Notes: a model not told the origin generated them from the sequence alone. A stretch of 64,000 nt of DNA from Planctomycetales bacterium ZRK34 (GCA_014873095.1 CP050848.1:5019850-5083849); one strand, 5' to 3'; positions 35,159-45,467 are shown, numbered from the stretch's first letter. Numbers and translations: made by a program.

Positions 35159-36631
35159 TTACGACATATCCGGGACGACGAACTCGCCGCGGTAAGCGCG
35201 GGTCAGCATCTTGTTGGCGTCGTCGTTGCCGTTGAAACGCTCAGTCTGGGGATTCATATCCAGCTGCGGACCCATGGTCAGGACCGGCTTGGAGATGTCG
35301 ATGCCGAGGTGGGACAGGTGCTGGCTCATGCGATCGAAGGACTCGGCCTGGATCGGCTGGCTCTTGATCTGAGCGGCGATCTCGGCGGCGGGTTTCTTCG
35401 AGCCCAGCACGTAGCTGATGTTGCCGGTGTGGCACAGGGCTGAAGACAGGTGGCCTTCGAGGATGTCGGCGTTGAGCTCTTCGTGCTTGCGTGAGCGGAC
35501 GGCGTCGAGGAAATTGCCCATGTGATTGCCGCCGCCGGAGAAGGACTTGATCTTCTTGCCGTTGTTGTCGTAGGCGGTGCCAGAATGGTAGCTGTTGACG
35601 GCCATGTAGCCGTTTTCACACTGCACGAGCACGCCGATGGAGCCGACGTTCTTGGGCCCGGGGTCCATATCGCCGTTGCCCCAGCTCTGCTTCTCGAACT
35701 TCTCCTTGTTGGCGGGCAGGCCGCGCACTTCGAAGATGACCGGGCAGCCGGGGTAGTCGTGGAAGACGACCTGGGTGTTGGCGCTGTTGCCGGCGTCCTT
35801 GTACCCGAGGCGGCCGCCGATGCTCATGACGCGCGGCGACAGGGCGGTATGACCGCAGAACCAGCGAGCGAGGTCCATCTGGTGAATGCCCTGGTTGCCA
35901 AGGTCGCCGTTGCCGGTGTTCAGATCCCAGTGCCAGTCGTAGTGCAGGCTGTTGCGATACAGATCGACCTTGGCGGCGGGGCCGCACCACAGGTCGTAGT
36001 CGATGTTGTCGGAGATATCCAGCGGGGTGTCGCGCAGGCCGATCGACTTGCGGGCTTTGTAGCAGGTGCCGATGGCGTACTTGACCTTGCCGAGCTGACC
36101 GCTGTGAACATAGTCGATCATCTTGTGCATGCCGTGCATCGAACGCGACTGCGTGCCGGTCTGCACGATCTTCTTCGCCTTGCGGGCGGCGTTGACGATC
36201 TGGCGGCCTTCCCACACGTTGTGGCTGACGGGCTTTTCGACGTAGACGTCCTTGCCGGCCTGGATCGCTTCGATGGCCATCAGCGAATGCCAGTGGTTCG
36301 GTGTGGCGATGGTGATGATGTCGATGTCTTTGCGGTCCAGCAGACGGCGGTAGTCCTGCACGCCTTCGCACTTGAACTTGTATTCCTTCTCGGTCCACTT
36401 CAGGCGATCTTCGAGCACGCCCTTGTCGCAATCGGCCAGAGCGACCAATTCGGCATTGTGCGATTCACGGCAGTCGGAAACGTAGTCGACGTGGGTCTTG
36501 CCACGTGCACGCATGCCGATGGTGGCAATACGAAGACGGTCATTGGCGCCGCGGACACGGATCGGCATAACCGACAGTGCGGCGGAGGCGGCGAGCGTAC
36601 CTTGTACAAAGCGCCTGCGGGTGGTGGACAT
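35159..36631 (-). CDS. Tat-exported Gfo/Idh/MocA family oxidoreductase
   Basis: A 490-residue NAD(P)-dependent sugar oxidoreductase. A Tat signal (TTRRRFVQGTLAASAAL) suggests export with its cofactor. The Rossmann domain begins at LRIATIGMRARGK. The EKPVSHN segment holds the conserved EKP motif, and the C-terminal alpha/beta domain includes DLGNQGIHQMDLARWF. Family members act on sugars and inositols. It is paired with the DUF1080-like gene downstream. The upstream 138 bases contain no recognisable gene. Confidence 0.9.
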   Translation of the reverse strand: MSTTRRRFVQGTLAASAALSVMPIRVRGANDRLRIATIGMRARGKTHVDYVSDCRESHNAELVALADCDKGVLEDRLKWTEKEYKFKCEGVQDYRRLLDRKDIDIITIATPNHWHSLMAIEAIQAGKDVYVEKPVSHNVWEGRQIVNAARKAKKIVQTGTQSRSMHGMHKMIDYVHSGQLGKVKYAIGTCYKARKSIGLRDTPLDISDNIDYDLWCGPAAKVDLYRNSLHYDWHWDLNTGNGDLGNQGIHQMDLARWFCGHTALSPRVMSIGGRLGYKDAGNSANTQVVFHDYPGCPVIFEVRGLPANKEKFEKQSWGNGDMDPGPKNVGSIGVLVQCENGYMAVNSYHSGTAYDNNGKKIKSFSGGGNHMGNFLDAVRSRKHEELNADILEGHLSSALCHTGNISYVLGSKKPAAEIAAQIKSQPIQAESFDRMSQHLSHLGIDISKPVLTMGPQLDMNPQTERFNGNDDANKMLTRAYRGEFVVPDMS

Positions 36632-36769
36632 GTTGCTGCTCCTGCGTTTGATTTATTTGCGGCGGGGACAAATCAGGGTCTATCCTACCACCAAATAACG
36701 CTGCCTGTGAGAACAATAATGCTTCACGGAATACCCAAATCTGCGTCGCAGGGAGGGTTGGCGTGGCGA

Positions 36770-37960
36770 TCAGACCGTGGCGACGTGCCCGACGCGACCG
36801 GTGGCGAGGTCCGTGGTGGTGTAGCGCCGCTGATTGCGGGAAGACAGACGGCACAGCAACTCATACACGCTGGACTGAGCGAGTTTGGCCAGCTTCGGCA
36901 GGGCGTTGGGGGCCGCGGCGTCCGAGGCGATCAGCTCGACGGGGCTGCCGATGCGGGCTTCGGGAATCTGCGACAGATCGATGCTGATCTGATCCATGTT
37001 GATCTGCCCGCGGACCGGCGCTTCAGCCAGCGACTCGCCGACGCGCACCACCGCCTTGTCGCCCAGCGCCAGCGGGTAGCCATCGGCATGTCCGACCGGG
37101 ACCACGCCAAGGCGCGTCGGCCGGCGGGTCAGATACTTGCCGTGGTAGCCGACGGGGACATTCGCCGGCACGTCATGTTCATGCACGATGTGGCTGGTCC
37201 AGCGCACGATCGGTTCGATCGCCGGCAGGGTGCTGAGCACCGGCGGGCCGACCAGGTCTTCGAGCCCGTACCCGAAAAGGCCCAGCCCGAGGCGGACCAT
37301 CGAGCTGTGGTAGCGTGTTTCGCGGGCGGCCGCATGGGTGTTGGCGAAATGAATCAGCACGTTGGGCTTAATCACTTCGCGGCAGTTGCGAATCACCCGG
37401 TCAAATTGATCATACTGACGCTCGGTGAACACGACGCTGTCGTCAGCCCGGGCCGGGTGGGTGAACACGCCCGCCAGCCGAACGTATCGCCGCGACGGCA
37501 GGGACTTGATTAGCTGCTCCGCTTCCTCGGGGCTCATGCCCGTGCGGCTCATCCCCGTGTCGATTTCGATGTGTACCGGCATCGGCGAGCCGAATTTAAG
37601 CCCGATCGACTCGATCGCGCCGAGCTGGTCGGCATTGTGGACCGTCATGTGCAGCCGACCGGACACCGCCCAGCGATAGAGCACATCCGTGCGATCCAGT
37701 GTATCGACGGGCATAAGCACCAGCAGGTCGGCGTTGACGCCCGCCTGGGCGAGTTGCGTGGCCTGATTCATGTTGTACACGGCCAGTAGCTTCACGCCGT
37801 GCGAGGCCAGGCGTTGAGCCACCGGCACCGCGCCCAGACCGTATGCGTCGGCTTTCACCACCGCGCAGACCTGTGAACCATCCGCGAGAACTGACTGCCA
37901 TGCCGAGAGATTCGCATCGAGCTGGCCCAGATCGATCTCGATGCAGCTGGGAGGGGTCAT
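36770..37960 (-). CDS. alr: Alanine racemase
   Basis: A 396-residue PLP enzyme making D-alanine for peptidoglycan. The PLP Lys is K36 in VVKADAYGLG, followed by a TIM barrel and a C-terminal beta domain with RGQINMDQISIDL. The usual IPxGYADG segment reads VPVGHADGYP, with His in place of the Tyr; a candidate catalytic Tyr precedes it in VGYHGKY. The ATG at 37960 has AAGGA upstream. A longer form to 38008 would reach the divergent helicase region and is unlikely. Confidence 0.93.
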   Translation of the reverse strand: MTPPSCIEIDLGQLDANLSAWQSVLADGSQVCAVVKADAYGLGAVPVAQRLASHGVKLLAVYNMNQATQLAQAGVNADLLVLMPVDTLDRTDVLYRWAVSGRLHMTVHNADQLGAIESIGLKFGSPMPVHIEIDTGMSRTGMSPEEAEQLIKSLPSRRYVRLAGVFTHPARADDSVVFTERQYDQFDRVIRNCREVIKPNVLIHFANTHAAARETRYHSSMVRLGLGLFGYGLEDLVGPPVLSTLPAIEPIVRWTSHIVHEHDVPANVPVGYHGKYLTRRPTRLGVVPVGHADGYPLALGDKAVVRVGESLAEAPVRGQINMDQISIDLSQIPEARIGSPVELIASDAAAPNALPKLAKLAQSSVYELLCRLSSRNQRRYTTTDLATGRVGHVATV

Positions 37961-38181
37961 GATGAATCCTTCGTCAAAATTCGGGCGTCCTTGTCCGTTC
38001 CGGATCACCGATATAGTATATGAACGTCACAATACCCGGTTTTAATGTAACTTTTCCTATTTTGGAGCTGTGGGACCCGGGCAGAAGGCGCCGTTACGCC
38101 AATGATGTCTTTGCTGGCCAGCATCCAGCAAGCACGCCATTCGCGTACCGGCTTCTGCCCCAAGGCCCCCGACAACAACTC

Positions 38182-39537
38182 ATGGGCGATATTTTCAACG
38201 AAGACATTACCTTCGCCGATCTCGGTCTGCGCGATTCGGTGATGAAGGGCGTCGACGAGTGCGGGTTTATCCACCCGACCCACATCCAGGCGACGCTGAT
38301 TCCGCACATTCTCGAAGGCAAGGACGTGCTCGGCCAGGCCAAGACCGGCTCCGGCAAGACCGCGACCTTCAGCCTGCCGCTGCTGCATCTGGCCGACAAA
38401 GACACGCATGTCCAGGCCCTGGTGCTTGCCCCGACGCGCGAGTTGGCGGTCCAGATCACCAGGGAGATGGAGCGCCTCGGCAAGCACACGCCGATCCGCG
38501 CCGCGGCCGTGGTCGGTGGCGAGTCTTACAACAAGCAGATCAAGGCCATCAAGGGGGGCGCTCAGATTATCGTCGGCACCCCCGGCCGCATTATGGATCT
38601 GAATCAGAAGGGCCAACTCAGCTTCTCGAATCTCCGCTGGGTCGTGCTCGACGAGATCGACCGCATGCTCGACATCGGCTTCCGCGACGACATCCGCCGC
38701 CTGCTGAGCAAGGTCAAAACCGATCATCAGACCATCTTCGTGTCAGCCACCATCAGCGAAGAGATCGAGCGACTCGGCCGTCAGCACATGAGGCCGGACG
38801 CCGAGAAGATTTCGACCGTCGCCGATTCGCTGACGGTGAATCTTGTCGAGCAGTATTACGTGCCGGTTCAGCCTTGGGACAAGCAGCGCATGCTCATCCA
38901 CCTGCTGACACATATCGATCCGGCGTTGACGCTGATCTTCTGCCGCACGAAGAAGACCGTCAGCCGCGTGGCCAAGGCGCTTCAGAAAAAGGACATCGAA
39001 GCCTTCGAGATTCACGGCGACCTGCCCCAGTCCAAGCGGACGCGCATCATGGATCGGCTGCGATCGGGCAAGCTGGAGGTGCTGGTGGCGTCGGACCTGG
39101 CCAGCCGCGGGCTTGACGTCGACGGTATCACGCATGTGGTCAACTACGATCTGCCGGACGATCCCGAGGTGTATGTCCACCGCATCGGCCGCACCGCTCG
39201 CGCCGGTCGCGGGGGCCATGCCTGGGCGTTTGTCACCCCCGAGCAGGGCCAGCTTCTCAGCGAGATCGAAAAGCTCACCAACGTCCACATCGAGAAACTC
39301 GAATACGGCGACTTCGAGCCCACCGAGCGCCCCGCCGACTGGAAGGACGAAAAACGCGGTGGGTGGGGCGGCCCCGAACCGCCGACCGCCAAACAGCCCC
39401 CCAAATCCCGCTTCGACAGCGACGAGATCAAGCCCGAAGAGGCCGATCCGAACCTGTTCCCCGGCGGCATCGTACCCAAAGGCAAGCCGGCGCGCACCCT
39501 CGGGTCGCGCTTCAAGACCCGCCGCGGCGGACGCTGA
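38182..39537 (+). CDS. DEAD-box family ATP-dependent RNA helicase (DEID variant)
   Basis: A 451-residue RNA helicase. The Q motif (FADLGLRD...PTHIQATLIP), Walker A AKTGSGKT, Ia PTREL, motif II DEID instead of DEAD, motif III SAT, RGLDVDGI and HRIGRTARAG are all present. The C-terminus is a basic, Pro-rich tail ending in RFKTRRGGR, which may bind RNA. Start MGDIFNED at 38182 is where similarity to the family begins; an ATG at 38020 would add 54 residues with no conserved character. It diverges from alr. Confidence 0.88.
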   Translation: MGDIFNEDITFADLGLRDSVMKGVDECGFIHPTHIQATLIPHILEGKDVLGQAKTGSGKTATFSLPLLHLADKDTHVQALVLAPTRELAVQITREMERLGKHTPIRAAAVVGGESYNKQIKAIKGGAQIIVGTPGRIMDLNQKGQLSFSNLRWVVLDEIDRMLDIGFRDDIRRLLSKVKTDHQTIFVSATISEEIERLGRQHMRPDAEKISTVADSLTVNLVEQYYVPVQPWDKQRMLIHLLTHIDPALTLIFCRTKKTVSRVAKALQKKDIEAFEIHGDLPQSKRTRIMDRLRSGKLEVLVASDLASRGLDVDGITHVVNYDLPDDPEVYVHRIGRTARAGRGGHAWAFVTPEQGQLLSEIEKLTNVHIEKLEYGDFEPTERPADWKDEKRGGWGGPEPPTAKQPPKSRFDSDEIKPEEADPNLFPGGIVPKGKPARTLGSRFKTRRGGR

Positions 39538-39596
39538 GCTGAATTCACCGACTGCTCACATGAGCGGCCACGGTCCAGCGCATACGATCAATACAC

Positions 39597-40802
39597 ATGA
39601 GTAAGCAAATCTGCATCCTGTTCGCGATGGTGGGATTGTTGCCGTCAGCGCCGGCGCTGGCGGAGAGCGCCGCCGCCACGTTCAACCGGATGTTCGCCGA
39701 CAAGATTCACGATGTCGGCTCCACCTTCTCAGACACATCCGACGATCTCGCCCTGGCCCAAGAAATGGTTCAGGCTGTCGCGAAACATGCTGACGAACCG
39801 GAACTGGTGGCGATCCTCTGCGACCGCGCATACAAACTCGCCAGTCAGGACCCCGCCGGCGCCGACACCGCCATCGAGGCGTTGAACATGCTCGCCGTGG
39901 TGACTCCGTCACGCGAACTTGAAGCACGACGTAATATTGTCGATCTCCGTTCGACGCAGTACACAGCATCTCGCGGAGCTGAAAAAGCCCGTGTCGCTGA
40001 ACGCCTGATCGATGAAACCATCGCGTTGGGTGAAGCCCTCGAGCAGACCAACGACTACAACACAGCGCTGCTGACTTACCGCCGCGCCGGTTCCGTGGCC
40101 CTGGCGACTCGGTCATCGCGCGTGAAGTTGATACAGGCCGGCATCAAGGCCGCCGCCGATCGCCAGAGTCGATTCAACCTGATGCAGAAGTTGCTGAAGC
40201 GTGCCGAGCAGAATCCCGATGACGCCGCGATGGCCACGCAGATCGCCCGCATGTATCTGTTCGACTTCGACGACCCGGCCAGCGCCGCGCCCTTCGCAGC
40301 GAAATCCGACGACGAGGCGATCCGCAACAATGTCGCGCTGATGCAGCAGCCGATTAAATCACTTGACGCCGAGCAGGCCCGTACCCTTGGCGCCTGGTAC
40401 CAGGGTAAAGGTTTTCTATCGGACCCCGCCATGCGTGGGGCGCTGCACCTGCGGGCTCATGCCTTTTATCGCCGTGCCTATGACGCCGCGGAAGATCAGG
40501 ACGCGCTGCAACGTCAGGTGCTCGCGTCGCTGGACACGCTGAGCCTGAGTCTGCAGGAAGTCGGCATCACGCCGCCGGCGACGCCGATGCTCGCTGTGGC
40601 TGACGCGCCCCAGCAACCGGTTCCGGTAAAACCCGCCCCCGCGCAGCCGAAGCCGCAGCCCCAGCCGAAAACTCCGGTGACTGTAGTTGCAGACACCTCG
40701 CCCAACGACCCACCGCGATCTGAATTGCTGCGTCGGCCCGTCGACGACCCAACCCAACCGCGCCGTGGTCGGCCGACATTCTTCGGCATCCCCGCCGACT
40801 GA
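39597..40802 (+). CDS. Secreted helical-repeat protein of unknown function
   Basis: A 401-residue protein with signal peptide (ILFAMVGLLPSAPALAE). Residues ~30-330 are rich in paired helices with TPR-like spacing (ALLTYRRAGSVAL, ALHLRAHAFYRRAYDAAED). A Pro/Gln-rich low-complexity stretch follows (~345-365), then a short basic tail. I do not recognise a family. A strong terminator lies 120 bases downstream at 40923-40958. It could be an envelope-associated adaptor. Confidence 0.75.
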   Translation: MSKQICILFAMVGLLPSAPALAESAAATFNRMFADKIHDVGSTFSDTSDDLALAQEMVQAVAKHADEPELVAILCDRAYKLASQDPAGADTAIEALNMLAVVTPSRELEARRNIVDLRSTQYTASRGAEKARVAERLIDETIALGEALEQTNDYNTALLTYRRAGSVALATRSSRVKLIQAGIKAAADRQSRFNLMQKLLKRAEQNPDDAAMATQIARMYLFDFDDPASAAPFAAKSDDEAIRNNVALMQQPIKSLDAEQARTLGAWYQGKGFLSDPAMRGALHLRAHAFYRRAYDAAEDQDALQRQVLASLDTLSLSLQEVGITPPATPMLAVADAPQQPVPVKPAPAQPKPQPQPKTPVTVVADTSPNDPPRSELLRRPVDDPTQPRRGRPTFFGIPAD

Positions 40803-40922
40803 TCCCCTGGCAATTTGCTCTCCGTGTCGTATCAACCGCTTAAGTTGTCCCATGCGCCGGTCGATATCAGTCAGGTCGCAAGACAAACCTTTGGGGCGGA
40901 GCGATATTTTGGGAGTGAGATG

Positions 40923-40958
40923 ACCGGCCCGGCGTGCGGAGGAGCACGCCGGGCCGGT
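40923..40958 (+). terminator. Strong GC-rich terminator hairpin
   Basis: A 14-bp perfect stem (ACCGGCCCGGCGTG and its complement) with an 8-base loop, followed by TCATTTT. It lies between the helical-repeat gene and the small secreted protein gene and probably ends the former's transcript. Confidence 0.8.
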
Positions 40959-41075
40959 TCATTTTGCGCGGAGGTGACCGACGCTTGCGGATCAGTCAGC
41001 GGATGGTTTTAATATTTACTTGAAACCGTCGCATGTCGCGGCGGGCGCCACTTCTCTGCTATCAAGGGGCTGACC

Positions 41076-41501
41076 ATGCTTCGCGCCGCCACCGCCTTCT
41101 GCGTTGTGTTGCTGCTCTCACTGTCGACTCAAGCCGCCGAAGGCCCGACCCTGCCCGACGGCGCCAAGGGTTTCGCCGGCCAGCTGCGCGGCACGGTGGT
41201 GGAAAAAGTCGCCAAAGGTAAAGGGTTTCGACTGAAGGTCGCCGCGATCGGCAAGACCTTCCCCAAAAACAACGCGACCAACCCGCAGGTGCTCGTGGGC
41301 GAGTCCGTCCTCATCAATGCACAATGGCGCAAGGGTGAAAACGGCAAGTGGCATCCCGTCGAAAACCACATCCGTTTCATCCGCTCGCTCAAGCCCGGCC
41401 AGGAAATCACCATCGAGGTGATCAACGACGAAGGCGGCCGCCTCCACATCCTCGAACTCACCCATGAACAGCGCAACGCCGGCGAAGGCGAACGCCGCTG
41501 A
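41076..41501 (+). CDS. Small secreted protein of unknown function
   Basis: A 141-residue exported protein with a clear signal peptide (MLRAATAFCVVLLLSLSTQAAE). The mature part is a compact, beta-rich domain (FAGQLRGTVVEKV, then GQEITIEVIND) that looks like a small OB- or SH3-like barrel. Family not recognised. It is convergent with the SGNH lipoprotein gene, 12 bases apart. Confidence 0.7.
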   Translation: MLRAATAFCVVLLLSLSTQAAEGPTLPDGAKGFAGQLRGTVVEKVAKGKGFRLKVAAIGKTFPKNNATNPQVLVGESVLINAQWRKGENGKWHPVENHIRFIRSLKPGQEITIEVINDEGGRLHILELTHEQRNAGEGERR

Positions 41502-41513
41502 GTGATCGATGAT

Positions 41514-42782
41514 TCACTTGTCGCGGTTGACCAGGAAGTGGACGATGCGGCAGGCGTGGCCGGCGCTGCGGTCGTCCTTCTGGTCGCTGATGCGGACCTC
41601 CAGCGTGTGCATCGTGTTGGCGCCGGGGGCGTCGTCGATGTTCGCGGCCAGCACGTAGGCCCACGGGATGTGAAGCTGATTGCTCCACTCGGTGAACAGG
41701 TTCTGCTGTTTCCACTCGCCATCGTCGAGGCGCCAGTCGATGATGCCTGCGTCTTCACCCGCGGCGACAAATAGCCCAACCGCGTTGCCGGTGAACTTGA
41801 ACTTCATCACCGCGCCCGGCGTCTCACTGACGAGCATCGGCACATCGACGAAACCCGGCCGGGTGTGCGCCTTCTTCGCAGGCTTCCATGACGGATCGAC
41901 CTTCCAGCCCTTGCCCAGCTGCGCCTCGCGGACATCGACCAGCCGCCCGCCATAATAGCTGGCGTCATCCAGCAACCGCTTGGGGTATTCATGCGGCGTG
42001 ATCTTCGCGTCCGGCGTCAGCGGCTGGCTCCACGCCGTATCCAGCAGACGCCCGATCGTCGAGGTGTAAAGCTTGTGACCGAACGGCGACGGATGAAGAT
42101 CACGGAAATCCTTCTTCCACTCAAACTCACCGGCGTTGATGCGCTGCGTGACTTCAAGGGCGAGGTTGATCGACGGCACATCGTAATACGCCGACACCTG
42201 CTCATGTCGCTGCACGACCACGGGAACCTTCCCGGCGTTGTAATCCTCCATCAGCCACGGCGCGACAAAGTGCATCGTGATCACGTCCATATCCGGCTGG
42301 GCCAGACGCGCGTGACGGATGATGCCTTCGTAGCCGCGCGTCATCTCGGTGGGTGTGCGGAAGTTGGTCGAGTCGTTGACGGCCGCCTCTTCAAACAGCA
42401 GATCAACACGCCCGTGCCCGAGCACATCGCGCTCAAAGCGGAACGCCCCCGGCGTCGAACCTGTCGAGGGGATGCCCGCGTCGATGAACTCGAACTTCGT
42501 CTCCGGGAAACGCTCCTGCAGCATCTTCGCCGTCATGTCGCGCCAGCCGCGCATGTGCGTGATCGACCCCCCGAGAAAGACCACGCGACCGACCTTGTCA
42601 CGCTCGAAGCGGATGCGGCAGTTGTCCAGGCTCCCGCGCATCGTGAACCAGTCATCCGGCCGCTGGGTGATGTCGATGGTGGTGGCGATGCGCTGTGATT
42701 GCAGCGGAGTGCAGCCGGCCAGAAGAACCATGGCAGCGATTGCCGCCAGACGGAGAGCAGATGCGGATGTCGATTGATTCAT
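41514..42782 (-). CDS. SGNH/GDSL-type hydrolase lipoprotein
   Basis: A 422-residue exported esterase-like protein. The lipobox is LLAGC near residue 24. Block I is FLGGSITHMRGW with the candidate nucleophile Ser, and block V is DLHPSPFG with the Asp-His pair near residue 220. A C-terminal beta domain (~290-420) may bind carbohydrate. SGNH lipoproteins often deacetylate glycans. It overlaps functionally with the next gene (42793), a large secreted carbohydrate-active protein 10 bases upstream on the same strand, so the two are probably one operon. Confidence 0.82.
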   Translation of the reverse strand: MNQSTSASALRLAAIAAMVLLAGCTPLQSQRIATTIDITQRPDDWFTMRGSLDNCRIRFERDKVGRVVFLGGSITHMRGWRDMTAKMLQERFPETKFEFIDAGIPSTGSTPGAFRFERDVLGHGRVDLLFEEAAVNDSTNFRTPTEMTRGYEGIIRHARLAQPDMDVITMHFVAPWLMEDYNAGKVPVVVQRHEQVSAYYDVPSINLALEVTQRINAGEFEWKKDFRDLHPSPFGHKLYTSTIGRLLDTAWSQPLTPDAKITPHEYPKRLLDDASYYGGRLVDVREAQLGKGWKVDPSWKPAKKAHTRPGFVDVPMLVSETPGAVMKFKFTGNAVGLFVAAGEDAGIIDWRLDDGEWKQQNLFTEWSNQLHIPWAYVLAANIDDAPGANTMHTLEVRISDQKDDRSAGHACRIVHFLVNRDK

Positions 42783-42792
42783 GGTTGAAATT

Positions 42793-45405
42793 CTACTGTT
42801 TCAAAGCGGGGGTGACAGCGGGTAGGTTCAGCGGGATGGTCGGTCCATTGTCGGCGGGGACGTTGATGATTTGTTCGCCGTTGATGAGCAACTGGTAAGC
42901 GAGGCCGGGCGGGACATGGCGGGGGTCGATTCGCGCGACGCCGGCGTCGATCGTCACGGGGAACGGGGCGACGACGCGATGGTGATCATCGGCGGCGACG
43001 TACACACCGACCGGCTGGCCGGCCAGACGCTTGTGCATGTAGATCGTCGCGCAGGGGTTGATGTCCCACGGGCGACGGGTCTGATCCGCTAAGGCGAACG
43101 AGTCGGGCAGACACCCGATGTGCGGGCCGTCGGGGTACTGCATCTGCTCGGCGACGACGGTGATGCCCCGGGCCACGCGCCGCCAGTCGAAGGTGGCATC
43201 ATGATCGGCCAGCAGGTCGATCGCCTCGGCGTAGATCAGGCCGCACCATTGCACGGGCAGGCCGATCCAGTTGCCGCGCCAGTCGGTCGCGCCGAGCACG
43301 GGGATGGTCGCGTACATCATGACAGGGCGGTCGGACCACTGGTAGATGAACGGGATGCCCGTCATCGCCCATCGCCGCGCCGCGGCCAGGTGGGCCTTGT
43401 CGCCGGTCAACCGAAATGCCAGTACATGCGCTTTACAGAGGTGGCCGCTGGCCATGATGTCGGGCGTGTGCAGGGATAGTTCCCATGTCTGCGCCCCGCG
43501 CGGGGTGCGGAATCGCTTGCAGAATTCAAGTGCCTTGAGGCCGGCGGCCAGTGCTTCACGATCGCCGGTGTAGTAGGCCGCTTCGAGCAGTTGCGCGGCG
43601 CGGAGGCCGCAGTGCCCGCTGGCGGTGTCTTCGAAGTGGCCCTTGAGATATTTGCCCTGGTAGCGGAATGAACCGTCGGGCTGCTGCTCGCGGATGAGAT
43701 TGGCGGTGCGCTGGCGCAGATGGTCGCGCCACTGATCCGTGTGACCGGTGATGAAGAACGCGGCGGGATCGTTGAGGTGCGATCCGCCCCACGGCAGCAG
43801 TTTCGGAAGGTCCGGCATCTTCCCGGTCAGTCGCCACACCGTCGACGCCATCGCGCCATACGGCAGGCGGGGCCAGCGATCTTCGACGCAATGCCCCCAG
43901 CCCTTTTCATTCCGCAGATTGCCATCGAGCGCCGCCATGCAAAGTTTCCACTGCTCATCTTCGGAACGCGGCGGCGTCGGAACCTCCGGCAGGCCATGCT
44001 TGCGGACGGCCCATTCGATGGCCGATTCGATGCCGTGTTGATCCGAATAGGCGGCGTCGAGTTTGATTGTGGCGTGAATCGTTTTGCCGCGCATCGCCAT
44101 GCGGTGATCATCCGTGCCGTCGAAAAAGTTCGGTGTGGCGTAGACCGGTTGATTGGTCATGTCCTGCCAGGTCATCGCCATCGACGCAGTGTCGGTCACG
44201 AACGCCATCAGCGGCATGGTCACATGACGCAGCGGCGGCTCGTAGCGCAGGTGTTCAGCGGTTTCGATATCCAGCGTCGAACTCGACCGCTCACCGCGCC
44301 CCAGGTACTCAACGCCGGCGAGCAGTCCCTGCTCCAGGGAGCCGGCGGCGCGAACCACCGGGCCTTCAAGTTCATCGGCTGCCTGCAGTGTGTATGCGAT
44401 TTCGCTGCCGGTCAGTCGCAGGAAAAGGCGCTCAATGCCGTCGCCCGAAAATGTCACTTCATGGTCATCGTGTTTGATCAGCTTCAGGCTTGGCAGTGTC
44501 TGGCGATTCCACGCCAGCGGTGCGATCACGCCGATGAGTTGGCCGCCGCGTTCGATGCGGGCCCCGCGCCCTATGGGATCGACCTGCAGCGTGATGTCGC
44601 CTTCGCGCAGCGTCACCCACTTGGTCTGCACATCTGGGTGATGGACCACGATCGCCCGCTGTACCGGCGGAAGATTCTCCGCTTCGACAGTGATCGGCAG
44701 TAGTTCAAACGGCTGCTGGCCGCTCACGTTCGCCGTGATGTTCGCATGGGTGCGCGGTTCGAGGCGATGCGACTTGCCGTAGGCGGAAAAGACCAGCGGT
44801 TGGTCGCCGAGGTTGTCGACGATCGCGGTGACTTCACGCCCGTGCACCTGCACCGCAGAGATCGTCAGCGGGTGGCGTATCACGCGGCGAACGGTGATGT
44901 GATCGACCTCGATCCATCCCGGGCCGGTGCTCGGGTCTAACCGCAGGCGCGTCAGCATGTCGTCGGTGTCGATGGCGAATGTGACTTCATGCCACTGGCC
45001 ATCGAATTTGATTTCGTTGGCGGTGAACTGATCGCCGGCCCACTGAGGGTGTTGTTGGCTGATCCAGTAGATCTGCCCGGCCCCTTCGCTGTCGCCCCGT
45101 ACACGCAGCGTCACTTCGATCGGTCCGGCGATCGGCTTCGCCAGCGGCGGCAGCAGCAGATACGGATCACCTGCGTTCGCCTCGATGCGCAGCATGCCGT
45201 CGCGCCCGTCGATGCGGCAGGCATGCAGGGCCTGACAACCGTCGATGTTCTGATCAAAAGACCACTGGACCGCCAGCGGCCGCTGCATCACCGGCCGGGG
45301 AAAAGGATTCACCGGCGCCCCCGAAAGTTCATCAGCCGAGACGGCCAGTGTCGTGAGACAGAGAAAAGCCAGACACGATGTACAACAGAGCAGTGTGATG
45401 CGCAT
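42793..45405 (-). CDS. Large secreted carbohydrate-active protein, family not recognised
   Basis: An 870-residue exported protein with signal peptide (MRITLLCCTSCLAFLCL). Residues ~40-190 look like a carbohydrate-binding beta-sandwich (VTLRVRGDSEGAG, WIEVDHITVRR). The central region (~220-470) is beta-rich. The C-terminal half (~480-800) is helix-rich with the spacing of an (alpha/alpha)6 toroid (GWGHCVEDRW, GHCGLRAAQLLEAA), as seen in polysaccharide lyases and GH families with that fold. No catalytic residues can be assigned. It is paired with the SGNH lipoprotein downstream. Confidence 0.75.
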   Translation of the reverse strand: MRITLLCCTSCLAFLCLTTLAVSADELSGAPVNPFPRPVMQRPLAVQWSFDQNIDGCQALHACRIDGRDGMLRIEANAGDPYLLLPPLAKPIAGPIEVTLRVRGDSEGAGQIYWISQQHPQWAGDQFTANEIKFDGQWHEVTFAIDTDDMLTRLRLDPSTGPGWIEVDHITVRRVIRHPLTISAVQVHGREVTAIVDNLGDQPLVFSAYGKSHRLEPRTHANITANVSGQQPFELLPITVEAENLPPVQRAIVVHHPDVQTKWVTLREGDITLQVDPIGRGARIERGGQLIGVIAPLAWNRQTLPSLKLIKHDDHEVTFSGDGIERLFLRLTGSEIAYTLQAADELEGPVVRAAGSLEQGLLAGVEYLGRGERSSSTLDIETAEHLRYEPPLRHVTMPLMAFVTDTASMAMTWQDMTNQPVYATPNFFDGTDDHRMAMRGKTIHATIKLDAAYSDQHGIESAIEWAVRKHGLPEVPTPPRSEDEQWKLCMAALDGNLRNEKGWGHCVEDRWPRLPYGAMASTVWRLTGKMPDLPKLLPWGGSHLNDPAAFFITGHTDQWRDHLRQRTANLIREQQPDGSFRYQGKYLKGHFEDTASGHCGLRAAQLLEAAYYTGDREALAAGLKALEFCKRFRTPRGAQTWELSLHTPDIMASGHLCKAHVLAFRLTGDKAHLAAARRWAMTGIPFIYQWSDRPVMMYATIPVLGATDWRGNWIGLPVQWCGLIYAEAIDLLADHDATFDWRRVARGITVVAEQMQYPDGPHIGCLPDSFALADQTRRPWDINPCATIYMHKRLAGQPVGVYVAADDHHRVVAPFPVTIDAGVARIDPRHVPPGLAYQLLINGEQIINVPADNGPTIPLNLPAVTPALKQ

Positions 45406-45467
45406 GCGGTAGATACCTCGTTATCGATGATAACGCACCGCAGGACAGCATGTATTGCGTCAACCCT

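Noticed and set aside
35522-37513. A 663-codon plus-strand open frame opposite the oxidoreductase and alr
   Set aside because: It is antisense to two well-recognised genes and has no recognisable domain.
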